From NCBI RefSeq assembly GCF_006516965.1, contig NZ_VHLH01000024.1:1-64000 (forward strand): a DNA stretch of 64,000 bases, written 5' to 3'. This DNA is from Pararhizobium mangrovi (lineage in GTDB: Bacteria > Pseudomonadota > Alphaproteobacteria > Rhizobiales > Rhizobiaceae). The notes beneath the pieces are model-generated. The model was not told the origin of the DNA and did not search any database. It saw nothing but the letters and a program-made list of their open reading frames with translations. A program made the position numbers and the translations under genes. The number at the start of each line of letters is the position of its first letter. Within the stretch, counting starts at the first letter, position 1. Shown here piece after piece: positions 25,742 through 38,362 of the stretch.

Positions 25742-26131
25742 CTAACCGCGCACGACCCGCGGACCCTTGTCGAAGACCTTCAGCACCTGATCGAGCTCGT
25801 GTCCGCGCTTGAGGATCATTCCCGATGCGGCGACGACGGAAAAGGCGCCCTGCTTGCGGGCAAGCCTGGGGTTCTTCTCGATCCGGAAGAGCGGCACTTC
25901 GCTGGTGCGCCGGTAGACGGAGAAGACGGCCATGTCCTTGGTGTGGTCGATGGCGTAGTCGCGCCATTCGTTGGCAGCGACCATCCGGCCGTAGACGCGC
26001 AGGATCGCGTCAAGTTCGCGACGGTGGAACGTGACCGGCGGCGGGTTCTTTTCCTTGCGGAATTCATCCATTCCCACCACGACGCGGCCACCGGCCGATA
26101 CCCAGTCCGATCCGTGCGATTGATCCGTCAT
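25742..26131 (-). CDS. DUF2794 domain protein
   Basis: The 129-residue protein contains VTFHRRELDAILRVYGRMVA, DWR-like EWRDYAID and the highly conserved middle YRRTSEVPLFRIEKNPRLAR, the pattern of DUF2794, an alphaproteobacterial family of unknown function. No membrane helix or signal peptide. Two adjacent ATG codons (26134 and 26131) are possible starts; I list the second. It stands alone. Confidence 0.85.
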   Translation of the reverse strand: MTDQSHGSDWVSAGGRVVVGMDEFRKEKNPPPVTFHRRELDAILRVYGRMVAANEWRDYAIDHTKDMAVFSVYRRTSEVPLFRIEKNPRLARKQGAFSVVAASGMILKRGHELDQVLKVFDKGPRVVRG

Positions 26132-26158
26132 CATCACCCCATAGCGGCAGTGTACCAA

Positions 26159-26574
26159 TGCTTCGAAGCCGTGCCCGAATGCGGGGCCGGTTCGAAGCTC
26201 TCGGTCGGGCCGCCGCGAAGCCGCCCCGAAAGTGCGATTCTGCCCGAACCGGACACGAATGCAAGGCGGGTGAGCACATGCGAAATGGAAACCGGCAACC
26301 GCGCGTCCACGTCACGGTCACCCCTTGCCGAACCGGCAGCACGGGACCCGGAACCGGTCGGAAATTCCGTGCTTCCGCCGCATTTCAGTCAAAAGCGCGC
26401 CGGAATCCCCATGCATCTTCCGATCGTTGCCTCAGACGGTTCGGTCCGGGGCGTTCGTATCGAAAGCCCCCCAGCCCCTCGATCGTCCCGGGCCGAACCA
26501 CCTTTTTCCCATTCTCCTCAATCGAAATAAGACGGGCCGCTACGTTTGCGAGCCTGCGTCTGCGCGTTCCCGCG
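26159..26574. other. 416-base gap without a recognisable gene
   Basis: Open frames here are short, arginine/serine-rich or the antisense of neighbours. I see no terminator with a T tract, no structured RNA and no clear promoter. Confidence 0.5.
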
Positions 26575-27315
26575 TTAGTGCGTCGTCTTGACGACCGCTG
26601 CGCCGAGGATCGCGCCCGGCCGGTTATGCGCGCCCATGCGCTGCAGAAGCACCACGCAGCCGTCGCTCTCCCCGCTTTCGAGCGCTCCGGCCGGTACGAC
26701 GAGCTTCTTGCCGTCGCCCTTCCACATGCCGACACCCTGGACATCGCGCACGACGTGCCAGTAGGTGATCGACCGGCCACGGTTTTCGCCGCGGTCGATG
26801 CGCACGGTCTTCTTGTGGTCGAAGTAGACGACGACGATGTCGGCTTCGCCCTTGCCGGTACCGATCGCGATCCGCAGCTCGTTGCCGCTCAGCTGCACGT
26901 TCACGGGCACGGTGAGCCCGCCTCCGTTGCGGTCGAGGCGATCGATCGCCGCTTCGATGGCCGGTTTGTGCGATCCGACGGCATCGGCCCGGCCGTTCAC
27001 CACCATCTGCGGGGTGTAGACGTTCTTGCCGCCGAGCGTGTGGGCGTATCCCTTCTGGCGCAACGTGAACTCGTGGGTCGCGAGCGTGTCGTCCCAGCCG
27101 AGATAGTTCCAGTAGTCGACGTGATAGGAAAGCGCGATGAGATCGTCGCGGTGCGCGAGTTCGCCGAGCACCGCATCGGCCGGCGGGCAGGACGAGCATC
27201 CCTGGCTGGTGAAGAGTTCGACGACCGCCTTCGGCTGCGCCGTTCCCGCTTCGGCCCCGTCCGCCGCGACAAGCCCCGTGGCAAGGAGAAGCGATAGGGC
27301 GAGAAAGACCTTCAT
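26575..27315 (-). CDS. Secreted DUF1223 thioredoxin-like protein
   Basis: The 246-residue precursor has a signal peptide (MKVFLALSLLLATGLVAADG) and then the DUF1223 opening AVVELFTSQGCSSCPPADAV, with a CxxC redox pair, followed by LIALSYHVDYWNYLGWDD and GRADAVGS. The fold is probably thioredoxin-like and periplasmic. It follows acnA on the same strand, as in many Hyphomicrobiales. Its redox partner is unknown, though the ccm genes nearby also need periplasmic thiol chemistry. Confidence 0.88.
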   Translation of the reverse strand: MKVFLALSLLLATGLVAADGAEAGTAQPKAVVELFTSQGCSSCPPADAVLGELAHRDDLIALSYHVDYWNYLGWDDTLATHEFTLRQKGYAHTLGGKNVYTPQMVVNGRADAVGSHKPAIEAAIDRLDRNGGGLTVPVNVQLSGNELRIAIGTGKGEADIVVVYFDHKKTVRIDRGENRGRSITYWHVVRDVQGVGMWKGDGKKLVVPAGALESGESDGCVVLLQRMGAHNRPGAILGAAVVKTTH

Positions 27316-27494
27316 GATCGATCCTTCTTCCTGTGCCGACCGCCTTCGGCGAGCCCGACGATGCCCCCCACCCGCGCAAGCTCCCTACGTACTGTGCCCA
27401 CGCGGGAAGAGAAAGTCACGATGGGGTGACGGATGCGCGAGGACGCCTGCGAAGCGAAGGCCGTCGGCCCCGCTTCGCAGGCGTCGATCCCGTG

Positions 27495-30188
<2,694 letters not shown>

Positions 30189-30488
30189 CGGATGGACCCC
30201 GCTTTCTTCGTATCGGCCGAACACCGACGGGCGATCGCCCCCGCGCGAAGAACGCGCGCATGAAGGCTGCGGGTACGGCCATTTCCGCGGATGCCCGCGG
30301 CCCGCTCCTCCTCAAGGAAATCGGACCACGTTCGGCGCATGGGAACTTCGGACACGCCGGCCGCTGGCGTGGTTGCCGGGGTTATAGATAATTTCACGAT
30401 GCCATGCCAGTAGAGGAAGAAGACGAATTTTGCGCTTTTTGCGCGCGGGCGAACTGCGAGGCGACGTGGCAGCCAGACGAACCGCACG

Positions 30489-31136
30489 ATGCGACTGACG
30501 GCAGAAAACCTCGCTGTGCGACGCGGCCCGGACCTTCTCTTCGAAGGCATCGCGTTCGAACTGGCGGCTGGTGACGCGCTCGTGCTGACGGGCCCGAACG
30601 GCACCGGCAAATCCACCCTTCTGCGCCTCGTCGCCGGCCTGCTTGCGCGCGAGCACGGCACGGTCCGCCTCGTCGACACAGCGGGCACGACCCTTCGTCT
30701 TGCCGAGGAAGCCCACTACCTCGGCCACGCGAACGCGATGAAGCGCGACCTGACCGTTCGCGAGAACCTCGCCTTCTGGCAGGCCTTCCTGCGCCGAGAC
30801 GGCGAGCCGCCGGCGCTCTCACTGACCGAAGCGGCCGAAGCCGTGGACCTCGGCAGCCTCCTGCACCTGCCCTTCGGCGTGCTTTCGGCCGGCCAGCAGC
30901 GGCGCATGGCCATCGCCCGCCTCCTCGTCGCCCACCGCCCGATCTGGCTTCTCGACGAACCGACCGCCGCCGTCGACACGGCTTCGGAGGAGCGCATCGC
31001 TGCGCTCATCGAAAAACACCGTAAGGCCGGCGGCATCGCCATCGCCGCCACCCACCGCCCGCTCGGCCTGGAAGAGCCCCACCACCTCGACATGCGAGAC
31101 CACCGCGCCGAACCGGAAGCGGAGATGGACTTTTGA
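30489..31136 (+). CDS. ccmA: Heme ABC exporter ATP-binding protein CcmA
   Basis: The 215-residue ATPase of the CcmABC(D) complex that handles heme delivery to CcmE for cytochrome c maturation. Walker A GPNGTGKST, signature LSAGQQRRMAIARLL, Walker B IWLLDEPTAAVD. It opens the ccmABCDG operon, with a 300-base gap to acnA on the other strand. It starts at an ATG without a strong Shine-Dalgarno. Confidence 0.95.
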   Translation: MRLTAENLAVRRGPDLLFEGIAFELAAGDALVLTGPNGTGKSTLLRLVAGLLAREHGTVRLVDTAGTTLRLAEEAHYLGHANAMKRDLTVRENLAFWQAFLRRDGEPPALSLTEAAEAVDLGSLLHLPFGVLSAGQQRRMAIARLLVAHRPIWLLDEPTAAVDTASEERIAALIEKHRKAGGIAIAATHRPLGLEEPHHLDMRDHRAEPEAEMDF

Positions 31137-31191
31137 GCGTTGCACCTCGGACCGCTCTCCCGCGACACCGCCAGTCACGAGCGGAAAGTTC

Positions 31192-31851
31192 ATGATCTCG
31201 CTGTTCCTGCGGGACCTCAAGCTTTCCGTGCGAGCCGGCGGCGGGGCGCTCGTGGGGGTACTGTTCTTCCTGACCGTGGTCGCCGTCATTCCATTTGCGG
31301 TCGGGCCGGATCTCACGCTTCTGGCACGGATCGGGCCGGCGATGTTGTGGGTCGGGGCGTTGCTTGCGTGCCTACTCGGGCTCGATCGGCTGTTCCAGGG
31401 CGATCGCGAGGACGGGTCGCTCGACCTCTTCCTGATGCAAGAAACGCCGATGGCGCTCACCGTGCTCGTCAAGTGCTGCGCGCACTGGGTGGGAACCGCC
31501 CTTCCCGTCGTCGTCGCGGCCCCGGTGCTCGGCCTCTTCATGAACATGAGCGCGACGGCGATCGGCGCGACGACGCTGACGCTGCTTGCCGGCTCGCCGG
31601 CGATCACCTTCGTCGGCGCGGTGGGTGCGGCGGTCGCCGTCGCCCTGCCGCGCGGCGGGCTGCTCGTCTCGATCCTGATCCTGCCGCTCGCCGTGCCGGT
31701 GCTCATTTTCGGCGTGGCGGCCGCCTACGCCACGACGGCGGCCGGCGGCGCGTTTCTACCGCCCTTCCTTATCCTGCTCGCGCTAACGCTTTTCTTCGCC
31801 GTCGTCGGGCCGCTCGCGGCGAGTTTCGCGCTCGGTGCAGCGACGGACTGA
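31192..31851 (+). CDS. ccmB: Heme exporter permease CcmB
   Basis: This 219-residue membrane protein begins MISLFLRDLKLSVRAGGGA and has six hydrophobic segments, with the CcmB pattern EDGSLDLFLMQETPM in its loop and PLAVPVLIFGV near the end. It is the permease half that pairs with CcmA in the inner membrane. The gap to ccmA is 55 bases. Confidence 0.95.
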   Translation: MISLFLRDLKLSVRAGGGALVGVLFFLTVVAVIPFAVGPDLTLLARIGPAMLWVGALLACLLGLDRLFQGDREDGSLDLFLMQETPMALTVLVKCCAHWVGTALPVVVAAPVLGLFMNMSATAIGATTLTLLAGSPAITFVGAVGAAVAVALPRGGLLVSILILPLAVPVLIFGVAAAYATTAAGGAFLPPFLILLALTLFFAVVGPLAASFALGAATD

Positions 31852-31928
31852 CACGTTTGATTGAAACGGCCGGCGTTTGACGCGCTACGCGATTGCCGGA
31901 AACGATGCGAAGCGATAGAAATTTTCGC

Positions 31929-32681
31929 ATGAGTGACGGCACGCTTGCGATCACGAGACTGAGCGGTCTCGCCAACCCGACGCGCTTCGTCGCGCTTGCC
32001 GGCCGCATGCTGCCATGGCTGTGGGGCGTGACCCTGGCGCTTCTGGCCGTCGGGCTCTTCATGGCGCTCACCGCACCCGACGACTACCAGCAGGGCTCGA
32101 CGGTGCATATCATGTACATCCACGTGCCGTCCGCCTGGCTCGCGATGCTGTGCTACACGCTGATGACGGCCTCCTCCATCGGCACGCTCGTCTGGCGCCA
32201 TCCGCTCGCCGACGTCGCGGCGAAGGCCGCCGCCCCGATCGGCGCGGTCTTCACCTTCACCGCGCTCGTCACCGGCGCACTATGGGGCCGGCCCACCTGG
32301 GGCACCTACTGGGTGTGGGACGCGCGGCTGACGTCTTTTCTCATCCTCTTCATCATGTATCTCGGGCTGATCGCCCTCGTACGGGCGATCGACGATCCGT
32401 CGAAATCGGCGCGCGTGGCGGCGGTGCTGACGGTCGTCGGCTTCATCAACATCCCGATCATCAAGTTCTCCGTCGATTGGTGGAACACGCTGCACCAGTC
32501 GTCCAGCGTGCTTACGATGCAGGGCTCTCAGATCGCGCCGTCGCTGCTTTGGCCGCTGCTCGTCATGGCGCTCGCCTTCACCATGCTTTTCTTCACGCTG
32601 CACGTTGTGGCGATGCGCACGGAAATCTGGCGCCGGCGGGTGACGGCCCTGCGCCGGCAGGCTGCGCGGCAGGCCCGCTAG
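31929..32681 (+). CDS. ccmC: Heme-handling protein CcmC
   Basis: A 250-residue, six-helix inner-membrane protein with the tryptophan-rich WWD-type motif WGRPTWGTYWVWDARLTS on the periplasmic side, flanked by the conserved histidines (HIMYIHVPSAW before it and WWNTLHQ after it). It loads heme onto CcmE. I start at the ATG at 31929 (MSDGTLAITRLSGLANPTRF); an earlier ATG at 31893 would add 12 residues. Confidence 0.95.
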   Translation: MSDGTLAITRLSGLANPTRFVALAGRMLPWLWGVTLALLAVGLFMALTAPDDYQQGSTVHIMYIHVPSAWLAMLCYTLMTASSIGTLVWRHPLADVAAKAAAPIGAVFTFTALVTGALWGRPTWGTYWVWDARLTSFLILFIMYLGLIALVRAIDDPSKSARVAAVLTVVGFINIPIIKFSVDWWNTLHQSSSVLTMQGSQIAPSLLWPLLVMALAFTMLFFTLHVVAMRTEIWRRRVTALRRQAARQAR

Positions 32682-32709
32682 AGCCTTTCAAGCCACGGAA
32701 AGGAATACG

Positions 32710-32889
32710 ATGAACGACGACGCCTTCGTGCTCGCCGCCTACCTCGTCACCGCATTCGCAGTGATGGCGCTCGTCGGCTTCGTCTTCCTCGACCAGCGCG
32801 GACGCCGACGCGAGCTTGCCGAACTGGAAGCCATGGGCATTCGCCGCCGCTCGGCGCGCCGCCGTGATGGGGAAGGCACCGCGCCATGA
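32710..32889 (+). CDS. ccmD: Small heme-complex subunit CcmD
   Basis: A 59-residue single-helix protein: MNDDAFVLAAYLVTAFAVMA leads into a basic tail, RRRELAELEAMG and RRRSARRRDGEG. Topology and position between ccmC and ccmG match CcmD, which helps release holo-CcmE from the complex. AGGA lies seven bases before the ATG. Its stop overlaps the ccmG start (ATGA at 32886-32889), so translation is coupled. A stretch resembling the AGAGCCTTTC repeat start lies in the preceding gap (32680-32690). Confidence 0.9.
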   Translation: MNDDAFVLAAYLVTAFAVMALVGFVFLDQRGRRRELAELEAMGIRRRSARRRDGEGTAP

Positions 32890-33548
32890 GCGAGAACGAG
32901 CCGACCGGCTACGACGCACCGGAGGCCGCCGCTTCGCCGCCGGCAGACCAGCGCGGCCGCGGACGGGGCCTGCGTGTCGCCCTCGCGCTGCTGCCGCTCG
33001 TGGTCTTCGCCGGCCTTGCCGGAATCTTCTACGTGCAGCTTCATTCCGGCGAGGATGCGAGCACCGTGCCCTCGGCATTGATCGGCCAGAGCGTGCCGGA
33101 CTTCGACCTGCCCGCACTCGCCGGATTGAAGGAACATGGGCAGCCCGTGCCCGGTCTTTCCGCTGCAACCCTCAAGAACGCCGACAAGCCGACGCTCGTC
33201 AACGTCTTCGCCTCCTGGTGCGTGCCGTGCCGGCAGGAGCAGCCGCTTCTGATGGCGCTCGCCAAGGACGATCGCTACAATCTGGTCGGCATCAACTACA
33301 AGGACGATCCGAAGAACGCCGAGGCTTTCCTCAACGGGCTCGGCAATCCGTTCTCCGCCGTCGGCGCGGACCGTTCGGGCACGACGGGCATCGAATGGGG
33401 CGTCTACGGCGTACCGGAAACCTATCTCGTCTCGAAGGACGGGACCATTCTCTACAAACGCGTCGGCCCCTTCGACGAGGCCGCGATCGGCGAGGATCTG
33501 ATGCCCGCCATCGAAAAGGCGTTGAAGAAGGAAGACGCGCCCGGCTGA
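32886..33548 (+). CDS. ccmG: Thiol:disulfide interchange protein CcmG/DsbE
   Basis: The 220-residue protein has a cytoplasmic polar N-terminus, a membrane anchor (about residues 31-52) and a periplasmic thioredoxin fold with FASWCVPCRQEQPLL; the CxxC reduces apocytochrome c cysteines before heme attachment. The later cis-proline GVYGVPETYLV is present. It closes the ccm operon. CcmE, CcmF and CcmH are not in the window and are presumably elsewhere. Confidence 0.95.
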   Translation: MSENEPTGYDAPEAAASPPADQRGRGRGLRVALALLPLVVFAGLAGIFYVQLHSGEDASTVPSALIGQSVPDFDLPALAGLKEHGQPVPGLSAATLKNADKPTLVNVFASWCVPCRQEQPLLMALAKDDRYNLVGINYKDDPKNAEAFLNGLGNPFSAVGADRSGTTGIEWGVYGVPETYLVSKDGTILYKRVGPFDEAAIGEDLMPAIEKALKKEDAPG

Positions 33549-33578
33549 TACGAGCGAACTTTCCGGCGGTAAGACGCC

Positions 33579-34336
33579 TCAGCTCTTCAGCCGATACCCC
33601 GTCTTGAAGATCCACCAGACGAGGCCGAGGCAGATCGCGAGGAAGACCAGAATCATCGCCAGCGACACCGCGACGCCGACGTCCGACACCTCGTAGAAGC
33701 TCCATCGGAAGCCGGAGATGAGGTAGAGGACCGGGTTGAACAGCGTCACCGTCTGCCAGAAAGGCGGCAGCATCCGGATCGAGTAGAACGATCCGCCGAG
33801 GAAGACGAGCGGCGTGACGATCAGGAGCGGGATCAGCTGCAGCTTCTCGAACGTGTCCGCCCAGATGCCGATGATGAAGCCGAACAGGCTGAACGAGATT
33901 GCCGTCAGCGCGAAGAAGAGCACCATCCAGAACGGATGATCGATGCGCACATGCACGAAGAAGGTCGCCGTGATGAGGATGATCGTGCCGAGAATGATCG
34001 ATTTCGTCGCCGCCGCGCCGACATAGCCAAGCACGATCTCGAGGAACGAGACCGGCGCCGAAAGCACCTCGTAGATCGTGCCGATGAACTTCGGGAAATA
34101 GATGCCGAAGGAGGCCGCGGCGATCGACTGCTGCAAAAGCGTCAGCATGATGAGTCCCGGCACGATGTATGCGCCGTAGCTCACTCCGTCGATCGTGTTG
34201 ATGCGCGAGCCGATCGCCGCGCCGAAGACGATGAAATAGAGCGACGTCGAAATGACCGGCGAGACGACGCTCTGCAGGATCGTGCGCCAGGCGCGGTGCA
34301 TTTCGAAGAGATAGATGGACTTGACCGCGTAGAGGT

Positions 34337-34340
<4 letters not shown>
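33579..34340 (-). CDS. ABC-2 type transporter permease
   Basis: The 253-residue, six-helix permease starts [20 protein letters not shown] and has the ABC-2 core with [20 protein letters not shown] and [16 protein letters not shown], typical of drug, polysaccharide or lipid exporters. Its start overlaps the stop of the upstream ATPase (ATGA, 34337-34340). The substrate is unknown. Confidence 0.9.
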
Positions 34341-35263
<923 letters not shown>

Positions 35264-35373
35264 GAAGGCTCTTGTCTGTTGGTTTATGCAAAAGACTACG
35301 GGTGGGCGCGCCGGGATATGGCGCGCCGCATGCCACCTTCAAGTCTGGTCGGGCGATCGGCCGGAACGTCGCT

Positions 35374-35814
35374 TCAGTTGCTGTCGCCGCCATTGGGAAG
35401 ATCGCGAAGCTGCTGGCGCGAGAGCGCCGTCACCAGCTTTCCGTCCTTGAGCTTCACGTCGTCGAGCATGATGATGACGGTCTTCTGGCCCATGCCGAGG
35501 AAGCCGCCGACATTGACGCTGATCGCCTTTGCCTGGCCCTTGCTGTCGCCGAGCACCTTGTTCACGTCGCCGATCTCCTTGCCGTCGGAGCCGACCACGG
35601 TCATGTCCTCGACCTGATCGACCATCAGGTTGAGGCTCGGCACCGGCGCATCGTCGTCGTCGAGCGCGACGAGGAGCGAGCTGGAGCCGGCGGACGAGCC
35701 TTGCGAAGTGGCATCACCGCCGTTCGATCCGGAATCGGAGGCGTTCTGCGCGGCCGCCGGAAGGGCGGTCGCGGCGATCAGGAGACACGAAAATGCGACG
35801 GTAACGGCTTTCAC
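35374..35814 (-). CDS. Secreted PRC-barrel domain protein
   Basis: The 146-residue protein has a signal peptide (MKAVTVAFSCLLIAATALPA, cleaved after AQ), a Ser/Gly-rich spacer (DSGSNGGDATSQGSSAGSSS) and a PRC-barrel-like domain with EDMTVVGSDGKEIGDVNKVL and the later VIIMLDDVKLKDGKLVTALS. Such proteins are common in Hyphomicrobiales, often stress-associated and periplasmic; function is unknown. A stress-promoter look-alike precedes it (35900-35924). Confidence 0.85.
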   Translation of the reverse strand: MKAVTVAFSCLLIAATALPAAAQNASDSGSNGGDATSQGSSAGSSSLLVALDDDDAPVPSLNLMVDQVEDMTVVGSDGKEIGDVNKVLGDSKGQAKAISVNVGGFLGMGQKTVIIMLDDVKLKDGKLVTALSRQQLRDLPNGGDSN

Positions 35815-35899
35815 GGCGGCCTATCCTTTTATTCAAATCGTTCTGGCGGCGGCGTGCCGGGCCGGTTTCACGACCGCGGCGAACCCCTTACGCCACGGT

Positions 35900-35924
35900 A
35901 ACGGACAAACGGCCGTTCGGTTCG
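35900..35924 (-). promoter_or_regulatory. Possible EcfG-type promoter of the PRC-barrel gene
   Basis: Minus-strand CGAAC (35924-35920), 16 bases, then CGTT (35903-35900) followed by AC. The -35 has four of five consensus bases (GGAAC) and the -10 is perfect. It is about 86 bases upstream of the ATG. Confidence 0.4.
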
Positions 35925-35979
35925 CTTTTTCCGTGCAACACGACGACGACGAACTGCGATAAGTCGGTCCACCGCCATT

Positions 35980-37062
35980 TCATCTGGGAATGTCCTCGAT
36001 CCGCGACGGGTCGGCGGCCTCGATGCCGTTTTCGGAGTGCCGAAAATCCGACAGTGCCGCGTAGACCTGAAGACGCGCCCGCATGATGCTGCCGAGAGGA
36101 CGGTGCGCTTCCAGGCTGTGAGCCGGCCGAAAGGTCATGCGCTTGTCGAAATAGCGCACGCGCTCGTCGCCATAGGCTGCCTGTTTCGGCAGGACGAGCG
36201 TCGCGACGGTACGAAACGGTGTCTCGTCGCTCGACCACTCGACCGACGCGTCCTCGATCGGCTGCGTCTTCGCGTCGGTCCATAGCTGTGCGCGGATCTC
36301 GAAGACGGCATCGTGCTCGCCGAAGAAGGCGATCGCCGCATGGCGAAATCCGTTGTCGTCGGCACGCGCATCGAGGCGCCAATCGCGAAGCGCGGCCTGT
36401 TCGGGCGATACCGGCACGGCGGCGAGCTTGGCCACGTAATCGCCGAAGCGCATCGGCGCCTGGCTGAAATAGCTTTCGGCGAGCGGATGGTAGAACGGGT
36501 GCCCGAAGAAATCGGCCATCGGACTGACGGTGCCGGCACGTTCCAGAACCCGGTTGAGGTTGCGCGCGAAGGAGGCGACGGCGCTCTTGGCCTCTTCCGG
36601 CAGGCCGGTCGCCTTGCCGATCACCGTCCCGTCGCGCAGGAACCCTTTCGCCGTGCCGGAAGGAAAGGTCGTGCCGGTGGCGAGCACGAAGTCCTGCACG
36701 TCGCTGGTATGGCCTTCCATCTTCTCGCCGCCGACGCCGAAGACCTTGATCGACATGCCGCGGTGGACCGAGACGCGGTCGTTCAGCTTTTCGCCCGGCC
36801 CCTGTGCGAAGCGCACCGCGACCGGCAGCGTGCGCGCCGTCGCGAACAGGCCCTGCGCGAGTTCCTCCGGCAGACCGTCGGCGATCCTCAGTTCGCCGGT
36901 GACGCAGGCCGTGCTCTTGGCATGGCTCGCCCGCACCGCCTCGCCGTCGCGCCTTTCGACCGTGCGCGACTGCTCCTTCATACCGGAAACGATGCCGTCG
37001 ATCGTCTTCTGCTCGTCCGCCGCGGGGCTTTCGATCTCGGGAGAATAACGGAGATAGCTCAT
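35980..37062 (-). CDS. Catalase-like heme protein (y4iL type)
   Basis: The 360-residue protein starts MSYLRYSPEIESPAADEQKT. RASHAKSTACVTGEL corresponds to the catalytic-histidine segment of heme catalases (family form HARG.GAHG), and VRFAQGPGEKLNDRV, RGMSIKVFGV and TDVQDFV-like HTSDVQDFVLATGTTF follow the small catalase-related group. It is shorter than true catalases and may be a peroxidase or heme-binding lipid-oxidising enzyme rather than a catalase. AAAGG lies before the ATG at 37062; the open frame upstream is not convincing. It follows the DUF2061 gene by 46 bases. Confidence 0.8.
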   Translation of the reverse strand: MSYLRYSPEIESPAADEQKTIDGIVSGMKEQSRTVERRDGEAVRASHAKSTACVTGELRIADGLPEELAQGLFATARTLPVAVRFAQGPGEKLNDRVSVHRGMSIKVFGVGGEKMEGHTSDVQDFVLATGTTFPSGTAKGFLRDGTVIGKATGLPEEAKSAVASFARNLNRVLERAGTVSPMADFFGHPFYHPLAESYFSQAPMRFGDYVAKLAAVPVSPEQAALRDWRLDARADDNGFRHAAIAFFGEHDAVFEIRAQLWTDAKTQPIEDASVEWSSDETPFRTVATLVLPKQAAYGDERVRYFDKRMTFRPAHSLEAHRPLGSIMRARLQVYAALSDFRHSENGIEAADPSRIEDIPR

Positions 37063-37108
37063 TCGGCGGCCTTTCGCGGAGCGGACCGGGGATGGTCGCT
37101 CGACCCCG

Positions 37109-37324
37109 TCAAACGCGTGAGACATGCAAGCGATCCATCGCCCGCGCGCGATCGGCGCTGGTGCTGCCGGTGCGCCGACCCCAGGCGACGCGTGCCCATA
37201 TGCGTTCGTGGACCAAATAGACCACGGTTCCACTCGCCATCGAAACAAGCGCAAGGCGACCGCCCGCCGAAAGGGAACCCGTGAAGAGATAACCGAGACC
37301 GGTCATCGCGAAAAAGCCGATCAC
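37109..37324 (-). CDS. DUF2061 membrane protein, start region apparently disrupted
   Basis: From the GTG at 37324 the frame encodes 71 residues with one strong and one weaker hydrophobic helix and the DUF2061 hallmark VVYLVHERIWARVAWGR. The frame remains open upstream to a TGA at about 37389 and there encodes TKARSVAKAASWQ, which is the usual conserved DUF2061 N-terminus, but contains no ATG, GTG or TTG. A neighbouring frame offers ATG ATC TCT GAC AAT just upstream. The gene may carry a frameshift, or use an unusual start. It could be a pseudogene. Confidence 0.6.
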   Translation of the reverse strand: MIGFFAMTGLGYLFTGSLSAGGRLALVSMASGTVVYLVHERIWARVAWGRRTGSTSADRARAMDRLHVSRV

Positions 37325-37516
37325 CTGCCAACTCGCGGCCTTGGCTACGCTTCGCGCTTTCGTCTCCGCAGTCGGTCTCCAGAATTGTCAGAGATCATCC
37401 CTCTGCGACGGTCAGTGACCTATCGCAAAACGGCACGCGGTGATATTCGGTAATCGATCTCGCATCGAGTCCCGTTTGCTGAAAAAAGTCACTCTAAGGA
37501 GACCGTAGTCAATCCA

Positions 37517-38362
37517 ATGCGAAAACTCGAACGGGCCCGCCTCTTCCAGCGACGGTTGAGCGAAGCGATGGCCCGTGCCGCCCTGTCCAAGAGCGCACTC
37601 GCACGCCAGATCGGCGCCGATCGTTCCACCATCTCCCTGCTGGTCAGTTCGGACGACGCACGCCTGCCGAACGCCCATTTCGCCGCCGAATGCGCGGCGG
37701 CGCTGAACGTTTCCTCGGACTGGCTGCTGGGCCTTACCGATCGGCCGGAGCGCTCCGCCGAGATCGTGTCGGCAACGATGGAGATGACCGAAGCGGCCCG
37801 CACGCCTTCGGACGAGCAGATCTTCCTGTGGCATCAGGAGGCCAGCGGCTACAAGATCCGCCACGTGCCGGCGACGATGCCGGACCTGCTGAAGTCCGAG
37901 GCGGTCCTGCAGTTCGAATACAGCCAGTATGTCGGCCGCACCTCCGAACAGGCGATCACCGACATGCGCGACAAGCTCGATTATCTGCGCGCGCCGGAAA
38001 CGGACTACGAGATTGCCGTGCCGGCCGACGTGCTGGAAAATTTCGCCGCCGGACAGGGCTACTGGGCCGGTCTTCCGCGCGAGGTCCGGCGCGACCAGTT
38101 GGCAAGGCTCAGCAACATCTGCAGCGAACTCTACCCGTCGCTGCGCCTCTACCTCTTCGACCGGAAGATGCTCTATTCCGCGCCGCTGACGATCTTCGGG
38201 CCACTCATCGCCTCGATCTATGTCGGCGAGATCCACATGGTCTTCCGCCAGCGCCGGCAGATCCTCGCGCTGACGAAGCACTTCGACGGCCTCGTGCGCG
38301 GTGCCGTCACCGACGCCCGCCACATGCCAGAACGCATCGAGCGCCTGCTTGCCGAGATTTGA
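37517..38362 (+). CDS. XRE/Cro-CI family transcriptional regulator
   Basis: The 281-residue protein has an N-terminal helix-turn-helix (AMARAALSKSALARQIGADR through STISLLVSSDDARLP) followed by SSDWLLGLTDRPE, typical of XRE regulators. Residues 100-281 form a sensor-like domain with DYLRAPETDYEIAVP and an aromatic PLIASIYVGEIHMVF; I do not recognise the ligand. GGAG precedes the ATG. It faces away from the DUF2061/catalase-like pair and could regulate it. Confidence 0.88.
   Translation: MRKLERARLFQRRLSEAMARAALSKSALARQIGADRSTISLLVSSDDARLPNAHFAAECAAALNVSSDWLLGLTDRPERSAEIVSATMEMTEAARTPSDEQIFLWHQEASGYKIRHVPATMPDLLKSEAVLQFEYSQYVGRTSEQAITDMRDKLDYLRAPETDYEIAVPADVLENFAAGQGYWAGLPREVRRDQLARLSNICSELYPSLRLYLFDRKMLYSAPLTIFGPLIASIYVGEIHMVFRQRRQILALTKHFDGLVRGAVTDARHMPERIERLLAEI

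Noticed and set aside
30375-30420. Promoter for acnA with TATAAC box
   Set aside because: The -35 is poor and spacing is off (about 18-19 bases), so it is mentioned but not listed as a separate feature.
32680-32700. Third full copy of the AGAGCCTTTC repeat before ccmD
   Set aside because: Only the first ten bases match; the rest (AAGCCACGG) diverges, so chance is possible.
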